In this document: positions 34,758-42,298 of the stretch, piece after piece
Position numbering within the stretch: the stretch's first letter is position 1
Layout: every line of letters starts with the position of its first letter
Source: 3-1-20CM-4-69-9 sp963833655
Lineage (GTDB): Bacteria; Actinomycetota; Thermoleophilia; Gaiellales; Gaiellaceae
DNA length: 64,000 bases
Direction: 5' to 3'
Assembly (NCBI GenBank): GCA_963833655.1
Contig: CAWHYL010000006.1
Span: 186,001 to 250,000 of the forward strand
Notes under the pieces: model-generated
What the model was told of the DNA's origin: nothing
The model's input: only the letters and a program-made list of their open reading frames with translations
Database searches by the model: none
Position numbers and translations under genes: made by a program

Positions 34758-34786
34758 GGGGTCAGGCCCCTTTGGGGCCAGACCCC
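34758..34786. repeat. GGGGTC-type hairpin (P module), inverted copy at the end of the 61-aa gene
   Basis: GGGGTCAGGCCCC, then TTT, then GGGGCCAGACCCC. It is the inverted counterpart of the 34683 hairpin across a 46-nt spacer. Read on the minus strand it encodes GSGPKGA and the TGA stop of the convergent gene. The pair could act as a bidirectional terminator. Confidence 0.85.
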
Positions 34787-34947
34787 TTGGCGGCCAGCAG
34801 CTCCCTGAACGTGTCCGCGACACGCTCGACCGCTTCGTCGTAGCGCTTCTTCGACAGGTGGAGGCCGTAGCCGTTCTTGCGGTGGGACTCGACCACACGG
34901 TCGATGTACTCCCGCGCCTGCCGGTCCGCATCCGGCGTCTTCGCCAC
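34762..34947 (-). CDS. small hypothetical protein (61 aa)
   Basis: MAKTPDADRQAREYIDRVV, a short basic middle (HRKNGYGLHLSKKRYDEAV) and VADTFRELLAAKG look like a compact helical soluble protein. The last seven residues GSGPKGA come from an embedded hairpin repeat. It starts 3 nt before the stop of the 97-residue gene, so three small genes (35569 to 34762) form an operon convergent with aconitase. No family recognised. Confidence 0.7.
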   Translation of the reverse strand: MAKTPDADRQAREYIDRVVESHRKNGYGLHLSKKRYDEAVERVADTFRELLAAKGSGPKGA

Positions 34948-34949
34948 GC

Positions 34950-35243
34950 CTAGGAGTGTAGGTCAGCCCACAGCCGGTCGACGATCAGCTCCGCGAACCA
35001 GACATACCAGTAGTTCTGGGTCAGCTTGCGCGACGCGAGGTACGTGCGCAGCCGGTCCGAGACCTCGAGCGCAGGCACGAGCGTCGGCACGACGTCGTCG
35101 GGGCGCACATCGGAGCCGATGAACTTGCGCGTGTAGCCGTACGCATCCTTCGCCATCGCCGTCCAGAGCTTGCGGTCCTCGTCGAACAGCCCGACGAGGC
35201 TCGCATCGCCGAGGCGCTTCAGCTTCTGCAGGCTCAGCGCCAT
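34950..35243 (-). CDS. conserved hypothetical protein (97 aa)
   Basis: A soluble, mostly helical protein: LKRLGDASLVGLFDEDRKLW, AYGYTRKFIGSDVRPDDVVP and LRTYLASRKLTQNYWYVWFAE. The aromatic-rich C-terminal half suggests a packed core or a protein interface. The ATG at 35243 is used and overlaps the upstream membrane-protein gene by 10 nt. No named family recognised. Confidence 0.7.
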   Translation of the reverse strand: MALSLQKLKRLGDASLVGLFDEDRKLWTAMAKDAYGYTRKFIGSDVRPDDVVPTLVPALEVSDRLRTYLASRKLTQNYWYVWFAELIVDRLWADLHS

Positions 35244-35569
35244 AGCGCCGCCCTCGCAGTCGTGACGGCCGCAGCCGCAGTCGCCGCAAGCTCGACGGCG
35301 AAGAGCACGACCGCCGCGTCGCGCAGCGCCCGCGACGGCGAGAGCAGCCACGCGAACGCGACCGTCACCGTCACGAGCCCGAGGAGGAACGCGCCGAGGA
35401 TCCACACTCCGGCACGCCGCCACCCGGCAGTCACGGAGGGCGGGACGTCGCCGCCGAACGACTGATACGCGGAGATCGTCACTCCCAGGAACACGAGCAA
35501 CAGGCCGGCCAAACCCGCCGCCGCGCCGAAGAGCTCCGGTACGACGTCCACGCGCTTCACCCTAGCCAC
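35234..35569 (-). CDS. small membrane protein, three predicted helices
   Basis: A 111-residue protein starting at GTG with hydrophobic segments LFGAAAGLAGLLLVFLGV, AGVWILGAFLLGLVTVTVAF and AAVVLFAVELAATAAAAV. No motif was recognised. It is first of three overlapping small genes and divergent from the cNMP-binding gene across 28 nt. Confidence 0.7.
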   Translation of the reverse strand: MARVKRVDVVPELFGAAAGLAGLLLVFLGVTISAYQSFGGDVPPSVTAGWRRAGVWILGAFLLGLVTVTVAFAWLLSPSRALRDAAVVLFAVELAATAAAAVTTARAALWR

Positions 35570-35597
35570 GGCCCCGGAAGGCGATTAGATTCGCTCC

Positions 35598-36017
35598 ATG
35601 CAACTCCACAAGGACGCCAAGATGGAGCTCCTCAAGCGGGTCCCGCTCTTCTCGAAGCTCGACAAGAAGGGCCTGCAGGACGTGGCGCACATCGCAGACG
35701 AGCTGGATCTTCCGGCAGGCAAGGAGATGGCGACGGAGGGCGACCGCGGCCGCGAGTTCTTCGTCCTGATCAAAGGCGAGGCGGAAGTGACGAAGAACGG
35801 CTCGCGAATCAACACGATGAAGGAGGGCGATTTCTTCGGCGAGATCGCGCTCGTCACGAAGATGCCGCGCACAGCGACGGTCACCGCGACAAGCGAGGTC
35901 GACGTCCTCGTCATCACCGAGCGTGCGTTCGACAACCTCCTGAAGAAGTCGCCGGAGATCGGGCGCAGCGTCGCCGAGGCGCTCGCCGAACGGGTCGCGC
36001 CGGAGCTTCCCGTCTAG
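35598..36017 (+). CDS. cyclic nucleotide-binding domain protein
   Basis: A 139-residue single-domain protein. It has the beta-barrel of CRP/PKA domains, with the phosphate-binding cassette seen as FFGEIALVTKMPRTATVTAT and earlier EGDRGREFFVLIKGEAEV. There is no DNA-binding or enzymatic domain, so it is likely a cytosolic sensor or part of a partner complex. The Arg in MPRTATV is the expected cyclic-nucleotide phosphate contact. Confidence 0.92.
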   Translation: MQLHKDAKMELLKRVPLFSKLDKKGLQDVAHIADELDLPAGKEMATEGDRGREFFVLIKGEAEVTKNGSRINTMKEGDFFGEIALVTKMPRTATVTATSEVDVLVITERAFDNLLKKSPEIGRSVAEALAERVAPELPV

Positions 36018-36021
36018 CCGA

Positions 36022-36228
36022 TCACGCGGCCAACTGCTCCTCGAGGCGGTGCGTCGCCTCGGACGCCCTCGCCGGGAGCGGCTCGACCGGCACGCCGTAG
36101 CGCGTTGGGAGCCGTAGATGAAGGCTCCGGCGAGGACGCCGGCGGCGCCTGTCGTCAGGACGGCGACGTTGAGGCCGCCTCAGCGGAGCGCGGCTGCGCG
36201 CCCGGCCGAAGCGCGAGCGCGCCGCGAC
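36022..36228 (-). pseudogene. gene remnant with a fragment copied from a SatP-like permease
   Basis: Read on the minus strand, NVAVLTTGAAGVLAGAFIYGS matches the SatP helix at 26.2 kb (VAVLSTLAAGAGVLAGAFIYGS); 38 consecutive bases are identical between the two places (here about 36106-36143). Past this point the homology ends, and a different frame gives a protein-like tail YGVPVEPLPARASEATHRL to a TGA at 36022. The region looks like a decayed, rearranged gene between the cNMP protein and the end of the GH15 gene. Confidence 0.5.
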
Positions 36229-37977
36229 CTAGCCGCTCGCCGCGAGCGCAACGGCGCACTCGAGCAGCAGCCCGTGCACGAAGGCTTGGGGCAGGTTGCC
36301 CCGCAGCTGCCGCTGGCCGACGTCGAACTCCTCCGACAACAAGCCCGGCGGCCCACACGCGGCGCGATTGCGCTCGAACCAGCGCGCCGCCTTCACCGGC
36401 TCACCCTGTTGCGCCCATGCAAGTGCCAGCAAGAACCCGCAGAGGAGGAATGCGCCTTCGGCCGCGCCGAGCGGGCGCTCGTCCGGCCGGAACCGGTATG
36501 CGTAGCCGTCCTCCGTCAGCTCCTCCATGACCGCCGCGAGCGTCGCGATGCTGCGGGGGTCGTCCGGCGCGACCGCGCCGCGGAGCGCCGGCAGCAGGAG
36601 TGCGGCGTCGACGCGCTCGTCGGTCGGCGAACGTCGCCAGCGTCCAGACGCGTGCAGCGCGGTCGACGCGGCCTCCGCGGTGATCCGGTCGGCGAGCGAC
36701 AGCCACTCGGGCGCGCGCCGCCCGGCGGCGGAGCAGGCGGCAATCGCGCGGAGCCCGGCCGCACAGATGAGGCGGCCGTGCGTCCAGGCATCCGGGTCGA
36801 GCTCCCAGATTCCGGCATCCCGCTCGCGCCACCGCTCGCCGATCGCGGCGGCCGCGGTCACGGCCGCGCTCCAGCTCTCCGACTCGAGACGGTCGTGACG
36901 GTCGGCCGCCGCGAAGAGCAGCAGCGCCTCGCCGAATGCGTCGAGCTGGAACTGCTCGTTGACGTGGTTCCCGACGACGACGTCCGCGCCGGGGTAGCCG
37001 GGGAGGTCGAGGCTGCGCTCGCTCGGAATCCGGCCGCCGCGGATCGTGTACGCGGGCTTCAGCGACGCACCGTCCTCGCGGAGCTGTGCCGAGACGAACC
37101 GGACGGCATCGTCGAGCAGCGGATGCGGCCCGGCGCTCGCCACCGCCTGACCTGCATAGCACTGGTCGCGGATCCACGCGTAGCGGTAGTCGTAGTTCCG
37201 GCCCCCGCGCGCCCGCTCGGGAAGCGACGTCGTCGCGGCCGCGACCATTGCGCCCTCCGTACTCGTCAGGCCGGCCATCACGGCATACGCATGTCGCGCG
37301 TCGCGCGGCGCGATCGTCGCGTCGAAGGCGGGCACGCGCCTCGCCCACGCCGTCTCCGTCGTGCGCCAGGAGGTGTCGGCGTCGGGGACGTCGAGCGCGT
37401 CGGCTCGACGAGCGAGCACGAGGACGAGGTCGCGGTGCTGACCGGCCCCGAGCGCGAATCGCACGGCGAGCGCGCCGTCGCGAACCGCGACGTCGTCGCC
37501 GGCGTGCCAGGCGAACCACCAGTCGCCGCTGCGCCCGCGCCAGATCCCGTCATCGCCACGTTTCAGCTCGCGCGGCGCGTCCTCGCCGAAGCGAGCGCGC
37601 GGGGCGAGCACGACGTCGATCTCGCTCTCGCCGTCGCGAACGAGGACCCGTCGCAGCACGACGGCGCGACCAGGATCGCTCGGCAGCGCCAAGGCCTCGC
37701 GCGACTCGACGGTCGCACCGCCGTCGGTGACCCACCGGTTCCGCCAGATCAGGCCGCCGTCGTAGTAGCCGCCCCATACGAATCGGCCCACCGGCACCAC
37801 GACGTACGTCCCGCCGCCGCCGACGAGCGACGCGAAAACCGCTTCGTCGTCCCACTGCGGAAAGCACATCCAGGCGAAATCGCCGCGCGGGCCGACGAGC
37901 GCGCCGCGCTCGCCGTCGGCGAGCAGCGCGTACTCGCGCAGGACGTGAGGAGTCGTCTGGGCGAGCTCCGGGGTCAG
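36229..37977 (-). CDS. glycoside hydrolase family 15 (glucoamylase/trehalase-type)
   Basis: A 582-residue inverting glycosidase. The N-terminal beta-sandwich begins TTPHVLREYALLADGERG; the (alpha/alpha)6 barrel has NYDYRYAWIRDQ and, near the end, LLSEEFDVGQRQLRGNLPQAFVH, whose Glu residues are the catalytic pair. The expected N-terminus (TPELAQTTPH) is reached from a CTG at 37977 that overlaps the SDR stop as CTGA; no conventional start is close. There is no signal peptide, so it acts in the cytoplasm, possibly on trehalose or maltodextrins. Last gene of the seven-gene operon from 44.1 kb. Confidence 0.9.
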   Translation of the reverse strand: MTPELAQTTPHVLREYALLADGERGALVGPRGDFAWMCFPQWDDEAVFASLVGGGGTYVVVPVGRFVWGGYYDGGLIWRNRWVTDGGATVESREALALPSDPGRAVVLRRVLVRDGESEIDVVLAPRARFGEDAPRELKRGDDGIWRGRSGDWWFAWHAGDDVAVRDGALAVRFALGAGQHRDLVLVLARRADALDVPDADTSWRTTETAWARRVPAFDATIAPRDARHAYAVMAGLTSTEGAMVAAATTSLPERARGGRNYDYRYAWIRDQCYAGQAVASAGPHPLLDDAVRFVSAQLREDGASLKPAYTIRGGRIPSERSLDLPGYPGADVVVGNHVNEQFQLDAFGEALLLFAAADRHDRLESESWSAAVTAAAAIGERWRERDAGIWELDPDAWTHGRLICAAGLRAIAACSAAGRRAPEWLSLADRITAEAASTALHASGRWRRSPTDERVDAALLLPALRGAVAPDDPRSIATLAAVMEELTEDGYAYRFRPDERPLGAAEGAFLLCGFLLALAWAQQGEPVKAARWFERNRAACGPPGLLSEEFDVGQRQLRGNLPQAFVHGLLLECAVALAASG

Positions 37978-38957
37978 CGGCCCCGCACCGCCGCCGCCAT
38001 GGCCGCGGCGGCCGCCACTGCGCCGGCGGCGAGCGGACGGTGCGTCGTGAGCCACAGCTGAACGCTCGACTTCCGGGCGCGCGTGTCGAACATGCCGTGC
38101 GTCGCGGCCTTCGCCGGAACCGGCTGGAAGAGGTTGTCGACGCGACCGTTCACCGGCTGATCCTCGAGCTGCTGCGACGAGAAGCCCGTGCGCCCGAGGT
38201 ACCAGTCGGCGAAGCGGGGCGCGATCTTGTTCCCGACGATCGCCTTGAGCGCGCTGAAGCCGACGACGACCTCGCGTCGCCGGTGGTGCGCAGCCCAGTA
38301 GACCGCGCGCGCAGGAACCTCGGGCTGATAGATCGGCGGGACGGGTTGCGGGTGGTCCGGGAGGTTCGTGCGGCACCAGTCGAACTGGGGCGTGTTCACC
38401 GCGGGCAGCTGGACCATCGTCACCCAAACGTTGCTTCGGTCGTGAAGGAGCTCCGTGCGCACCGAATCGGTGAACCCCCGCATCGCGAACTTCGCTCCGC
38501 AGTACGCCGACTGCAGCGGGATCGCGCGGTACGACAGCGCCGAGCCGACCTGGACGACCACGCCGTGGTCGCGCGGCACCATCCGCTTCAACGCCGTCCG
38601 CGTGCCGTGAACCGCGCCGAGGTACGTCACCTCGGTCGCCCGCTTGTACTCGTCAGGCTCGATGTCGAGGAAGCGCGAGAAGATCGTCGCCATCGCGTCG
38701 TTCACCCAGACGTCGATCGGCCCGAACGCCTGCTCCACCGCCTCCGCCGCCGCCTCGACCTGCGCCGCGTCGGCGACGTCCGTCGGGAGCACGAGCGCCT
38801 CGCCGCCGAGCGCCTCGACCTCGCGCCGCGCCTCGTCGAGCCCGGGCTCCCCGCGTGCGAGGAGGCCGACACGCGCGCCGTGGCGGGCGAACTCGTGCGC
38901 GACCGCGCGTCCGATGCCGGCCGAGGCTCCGGTGACGACGACGACCTCAGACTTCAT
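37974..38957 (-). CDS. SDR family oxidoreductase
   Basis: A 327-residue classical short-chain dehydrogenase with a C-terminal extension. The NAD(P) motif is TGASAGIGRAVA, the catalytic Ser is in VQVGSALSYR and the YxxxK motif is AYCGAK. The usual NNAG is replaced by NDAMAT. The final 30 residues (LWLTTHRPLAAGAVAAAAAMAA) are hydrophobic and may attach it to the membrane. It starts 12 nt after the DUF892 stop and overlaps the GH15 start by 4 nt. Confidence 0.93.
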   Translation of the reverse strand: MKSEVVVVTGASAGIGRAVAHEFARHGARVGLLARGEPGLDEARREVEALGGEALVLPTDVADAAQVEAAAEAVEQAFGPIDVWVNDAMATIFSRFLDIEPDEYKRATEVTYLGAVHGTRTALKRMVPRDHGVVVQVGSALSYRAIPLQSAYCGAKFAMRGFTDSVRTELLHDRSNVWVTMVQLPAVNTPQFDWCRTNLPDHPQPVPPIYQPEVPARAVYWAAHHRRREVVVGFSALKAIVGNKIAPRFADWYLGRTGFSSQQLEDQPVNGRVDNLFQPVPAKAATHGMFDTRARKSSVQLWLTTHRPLAAGAVAAAAAMAAAVRGR

Positions 38958-38968
38958 CGGAGAACGAT

Positions 38969-39460
38969 CTAGCCACCGGGTCGCAAATCCAAACTCAGCT
39001 TCTGCAGACGCTCGAGCGCCTCCTGCTCGTCCTTGCGGTTGTCCTCGAGCAGGCGTGCGACCTCGTCACGGCCGAGCACATCGGCGAGCTCGAGCAGCAG
39101 CCTGTACGCGGCGAGCTCCAGATGCTCCGTCTGCATCGCCGCTCCGGCGTGGAACAGGTCGGCGAGCCGCGGGTCGGTGATCTGCCCCGAGACCTCCTCG
39201 TGCTGGTCCTTCGCGCCCGCAAGCGGCGCGCTGCGTCCCGACGCCGGCTCCGCGCCGAGCGCGCGGAACGCCGACTCGACGCGGGCGACGTGCTGGTGGG
39301 TCTGACCGAGGTGCTCCTCGACGAGCGCGGCGAGCGACTCGCTCTTCACCTGCTTGTGCAGCTCGGGCAGGATCTCGAACACGAGCATCCGCTCGGTCCA
39401 CAGCATCTGAGCGAGCAGCTGCAGGAACAGGTCGCGCGGGCTCGCGAGCTTCGCGCTCAC
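38969..39460 (-). CDS. DUF892 (YciE/YciF) ferritin-like protein, second copy
   Basis: A 163-residue helical bundle protein paralogous to the one at 20005-20535. DLFLQLLAQMLWTERMLVFEILPEL, VEEHLGQTHQHVARVESAFRALG and MQTEHLELAAYRLLLELAD carry the expected Glu/His ligands. The GTG at 39460 overlaps the GMC oxidoreductase stop by 4 nt. Like its paralogue it sits inside a redox operon, suggesting protection from oxidative damage or iron storage. Confidence 0.88.
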   Translation of the reverse strand: MSAKLASPRDLFLQLLAQMLWTERMLVFEILPELHKQVKSESLAALVEEHLGQTHQHVARVESAFRALGAEPASGRSAPLAGAKDQHEEVSGQITDPRLADLFHAGAAMQTEHLELAAYRLLLELADVLGRDEVARLLEDNRKDEQEALERLQKLSLDLRPGG

Positions 39461-41124
39461 GCGGCCATCCGTCCTGTCTGCTTCCGCTTCAGCAACGCCG
39501 CAAGACGATCGGCGAGCGCCATGATCACGAGCGCCGGGTTCGCCGATCCCTGCGTTGGGAAGACGCTGCCGTCGGAGATGAACAGGTTCGGCACCTCCCA
39601 CGCGCGATGGGAGGAGTCGACGACGGAATCCTCGGGCGTGCAGCCCATCCGGCAGCCGCCGACGAGATGGGCGTAGCGGTCGATCTTCAGCGTCTCCTGC
39701 GCCTCAGCGCCGTCCCAGATCTCCTCCAGGATCTTCGTGGCGTACGCGATGTTCTTCTTGTCGTTGTCGCAGAGGCTGTAGCTGAACGTCGCCACCGGCA
39801 TCCCGTTGTCGTCTTGCTCGCCGGCGAGCGTCACGCGGTTCTCGGCTTGCGGGAGCAGCTCGCACAGCGTGCCGAGCACGGTCCAGTGGTTGTAGTCGCG
39901 CATGTACTCGCGCAGCGACTGGCCCCAGTGCCCTTCGGCGACCACATGCTCGGCCCAGCCGATCGGCAGCGGCGAGATGGTCTGGATCGAGAACCCGCGC
40001 GCGAAGCCGCGCGATTCGTCCGTCTCGTAGAACTGCTCGGAGGAAACTTCCGGCGGCGGCGCCTTGTACATGCGCAGCTCGTAGGGGAAGCGCGCGGCGA
40101 CCTGCGTCGCGCCCTGCACCATCACGTACCTGCCGACGACGTCGTTGCTGTTCGCGAGACCATTCGGGAAACGGCGACTGGTCGAGTGCAGCAGCAAGCG
40201 CGGAGTCTCGATCGCGTAGCCGCACACGGCGACGGCGTCGGCGGCCTGGAAGTGCTCGCGTCCGTCCTGGACGTACGTGACGCCGGTGCAGCGCCCGCTC
40301 GACTCGTCGATCTCGACGCGGACCGCCATCGCGTCGGCGCGGACCTCCACGCCGTGCTCGATCGCATCGGGAAGGTGCGTGATCAGCGGGCTGGCTTTCG
40401 CATTCACCTTGCAGCCCTGCAGGCAGAAGCCGCGGTAGATGCAGTGCGGCCGGTTGCCGAACTTGCCGTTCGTGATCGCGACCGGCCCGACACGCATCTC
40501 GATGCCGTGCGCACGCGCACCCTCCCAGGCCACGGAGGCCGCGCCGGCGATCGGGTGCGGCCCGTGCGGGTAGGGGTGCGGATCGCCCCACGGCCAGTCC
40601 TGCCCGGCGACCGGGAGCTCACGCTCCAGGAGCGCGAACGAGTCGCGCAAGTCCCAGTACGAGATCGGCCAGTCCGCGCCGACTCCGTCGCGCGTCTTGA
40701 CCTCGAAGTCGGAGGGATGGAACCGCGGCGTGTACCCGGCGAAATGGGTCATCGAACCGCCGACACCGACGCCGGAGTTGTTCTTGCCCATCTCGACCGG
40801 GTCGTTGCCGCCGATGATGCGCTTGTCGGTCCAGTAGATCGGCGCCGAGCCTTTTTCGTCCGAGACCCAGTCGCGGTCGGGGTCCCAGAACGGCCCCTTC
40901 TCGAGGATGACGATGCGCCAGCCGGCGCGCGCGAGCCGCTGCGCGAGCGTGATGCCGCCTGCTCCCGCACCGACGACGAGCAGGTCGACCGCATCCTGCT
41001 TGCCGTACCGGCGCATTCGGTCGAGGTTCTGCAACCCGCGCTTGTGCTTGTCGAGCAGCCAGGGCGAATCGTTCTCCTCGGGCATCGCGAACGCGCCCTT
41101 CCGGAACAACGTCGGCAGGCTCAT
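39457..41124 (-). CDS. GMC family FAD-dependent oxidoreductase (gluconate dehydrogenase large-subunit type)
   Basis: A 555-residue flavoprotein. FAD binding is seen in LLVVGAGAGGITLAQRLARAG, GKNNSGVGVGGSMTHFAGYTPR is the GMC pocket, and HLVGGCRMG plus ISDGSVFPTQGSANPALVIMALADRLA form the C-terminal GMC domain. CIYRGFCLQGCKVNAKAS carries three cysteines. It starts at an ATG overlapping the preceding gene as ATGA. Together with the subunit-3-like protein it should form a sugar or aldonate dehydrogenase; no export signal is seen. Confidence 0.93.
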   Translation of the reverse strand: MSLPTLFRKGAFAMPEENDSPWLLDKHKRGLQNLDRMRRYGKQDAVDLLVVGAGAGGITLAQRLARAGWRIVILEKGPFWDPDRDWVSDEKGSAPIYWTDKRIIGGNDPVEMGKNNSGVGVGGSMTHFAGYTPRFHPSDFEVKTRDGVGADWPISYWDLRDSFALLERELPVAGQDWPWGDPHPYPHGPHPIAGAASVAWEGARAHGIEMRVGPVAITNGKFGNRPHCIYRGFCLQGCKVNAKASPLITHLPDAIEHGVEVRADAMAVRVEIDESSGRCTGVTYVQDGREHFQAADAVAVCGYAIETPRLLLHSTSRRFPNGLANSNDVVGRYVMVQGATQVAARFPYELRMYKAPPPEVSSEQFYETDESRGFARGFSIQTISPLPIGWAEHVVAEGHWGQSLREYMRDYNHWTVLGTLCELLPQAENRVTLAGEQDDNGMPVATFSYSLCDNDKKNIAYATKILEEIWDGAEAQETLKIDRYAHLVGGCRMGCTPEDSVVDSSHRAWEVPNLFISDGSVFPTQGSANPALVIMALADRLAALLKRKQTGRMAA

Positions 41125-41873
41125 TCGAGCCCACGCTCCTGCGTGTCGCGCACCGGATCGACGGCCATCGCCTGCTCGCCCTCCCACGACTCGCGCTCCG
41201 CGGTGTCGAGATGGGGGCTGCCGAAGCGGGAGTAGCCGCGCGGATAGGCCGGGCCGCCGAATCCGATCTCGTTCCACGCCCACGGGTGTGCGTAGAACGC
41301 CTCGCAGACGTTGCGAACGGCGAGCGACCACGCACGCGCGACGTTGAGCTCGCGCCAGGCGCCGCCCGTGAGCTTCGCCTGCGAGAAGCGATGGCAGATG
41401 TCGATACGCGTGTCGAGGCCGGCGTCACCGAATGTCGGAGCGCCGAGGGCGCGCGCCTCCTCGTCCAGCCCGCGGACGATCAGCCGCCACGCCTCCCGGT
41501 CGTCCGGCATGTCGAAGTACTGGTACCCGTCCGAACCACCTTGGTGGAGCTTCTCGTCGACGTAGGCCGCAACGGGGATGCGCGGGTCCTCGGGCTGCGC
41601 CGTGATCACGTCGCAGAAAGCCTTGACCGTCTCGCGGTCGCGCTCGTCGAAGAACCGGAACGGCGGCACGTTCTCGACGCGGTCGAGCACGACCCTTCGT
41701 GTCACTTCGTCCCAGTGCCCGACCTGCTCGAGCACGTCGTAGTCTGGATAGCGCCCGCACATCTGCGGCGTCGTGCCGCGTCGCTGCCGCGGCAGGTCGC
41801 CCGCCCCGGCGCGCCCCTGTTCTCCGCGCCGCCCGGGCGGCTCGTGGAAGTGCCGCGCGGCGGACAAGGTCAG
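41121..41873 (-). CDS. gluconate 2-dehydrogenase subunit 3 family protein
   Basis: A small-subunit protein of GADH-type dehydrogenases, about 250 residues if begun at the CTG at 41873, which overlaps the upstream stop (CTGA). A later ATG at 41762 gives 213 residues. The extra N-terminus (FHEPPGRRGEQGRAGAG, then TTPQ) looks protein-like and leads directly into GRYPDYDVLEQVGHWD, so the long form is preferred. ETVKAFCDVITAQ and the DEKLHQGGSDGYQYFDMP segment are typical of the family. It probably stabilises the GMC subunit. Confidence 0.85.
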   Translation of the reverse strand: MTLSAARHFHEPPGRRGEQGRAGAGDLPRQRRGTTPQMCGRYPDYDVLEQVGHWDEVTRRVVLDRVENVPPFRFFDERDRETVKAFCDVITAQPEDPRIPVAAYVDEKLHQGGSDGYQYFDMPDDREAWRLIVRGLDEEARALGAPTFGDAGLDTRIDICHRFSQAKLTGGAWRELNVARAWSLAVRNVCEAFYAHPWAWNEIGFGGPAYPRGYSRFGSPHLDTAERESWEGEQAMAVDPVRDTQERGLE

Positions 41874-42298
41874 CGCTCGCGCTTCACGACCGCGGCGAGG
41901 AGCCCGAACGCTCCCACCATGCACAGCGAACCGGGGGCGAGCAGCGGCGGCCCCATCACGAGGTTGTAGGTCGGCTCGCCGAAGCCGCCGGGTTTCTCGC
42001 GGATCCCGCGCACGTGCGTGACGATGCCGATGAGGCCGTCGAGGAAGTACAACGCGGAGACGGCGGGCAGGACGGTCTTCGCGACCTTCGGCGAATAGAC
42101 GCCGGCGATGCCCGCAGCCGTCAGCGGCGGCGTCAGCCAGATGGGCGTCCACATCCACTTGTCGCCGAACGAGGCCTTGTAGTGCTCGAGGTAGATCTCG
42201 AACGCGAGCGGCGGCGCGCTGAACGCCGTCGCCGCGGCGAGCAGCTTCTGCGCGCGGCCACGCCGGAGATTCCTCAGGATCTTCGCCGCGAGGTTCAC
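41870..42298 (-). CDS. small membrane protein, four predicted helices
   Basis: A 142-residue protein beginning at GTG overlapping the TPP enzyme stop. The hydrophobic segments are LLAAATAFSAPPLAFEIYL, IWLTPPLTAAGIAGVY, TVLPAVSALYFLDGLIGI and LVMGPPLLAPGSLCMVGAFGLLAAVV. No family recognised. Its place between the TPP enzyme and the GMC subunits suggests a membrane anchor or quinone-facing partner for one of them. Confidence 0.75.
   Translation of the reverse strand: MNLAAKILRNLRRGRAQKLLAAATAFSAPPLAFEIYLEHYKASFGDKWMWTPIWLTPPLTAAGIAGVYSPKVAKTVLPAVSALYFLDGLIGIVTHVRGIREKPGGFGEPTYNLVMGPPLLAPGSLCMVGAFGLLAAVVKRER

Noticed and set aside
36118..38061. Plus-strand open frame of about 647 codons over the GH15 gene
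   Set aside because: It is antisense to clear GH15 motifs. Only its first codons are of interest because they overlap the SatP-like fragment on the minus strand.
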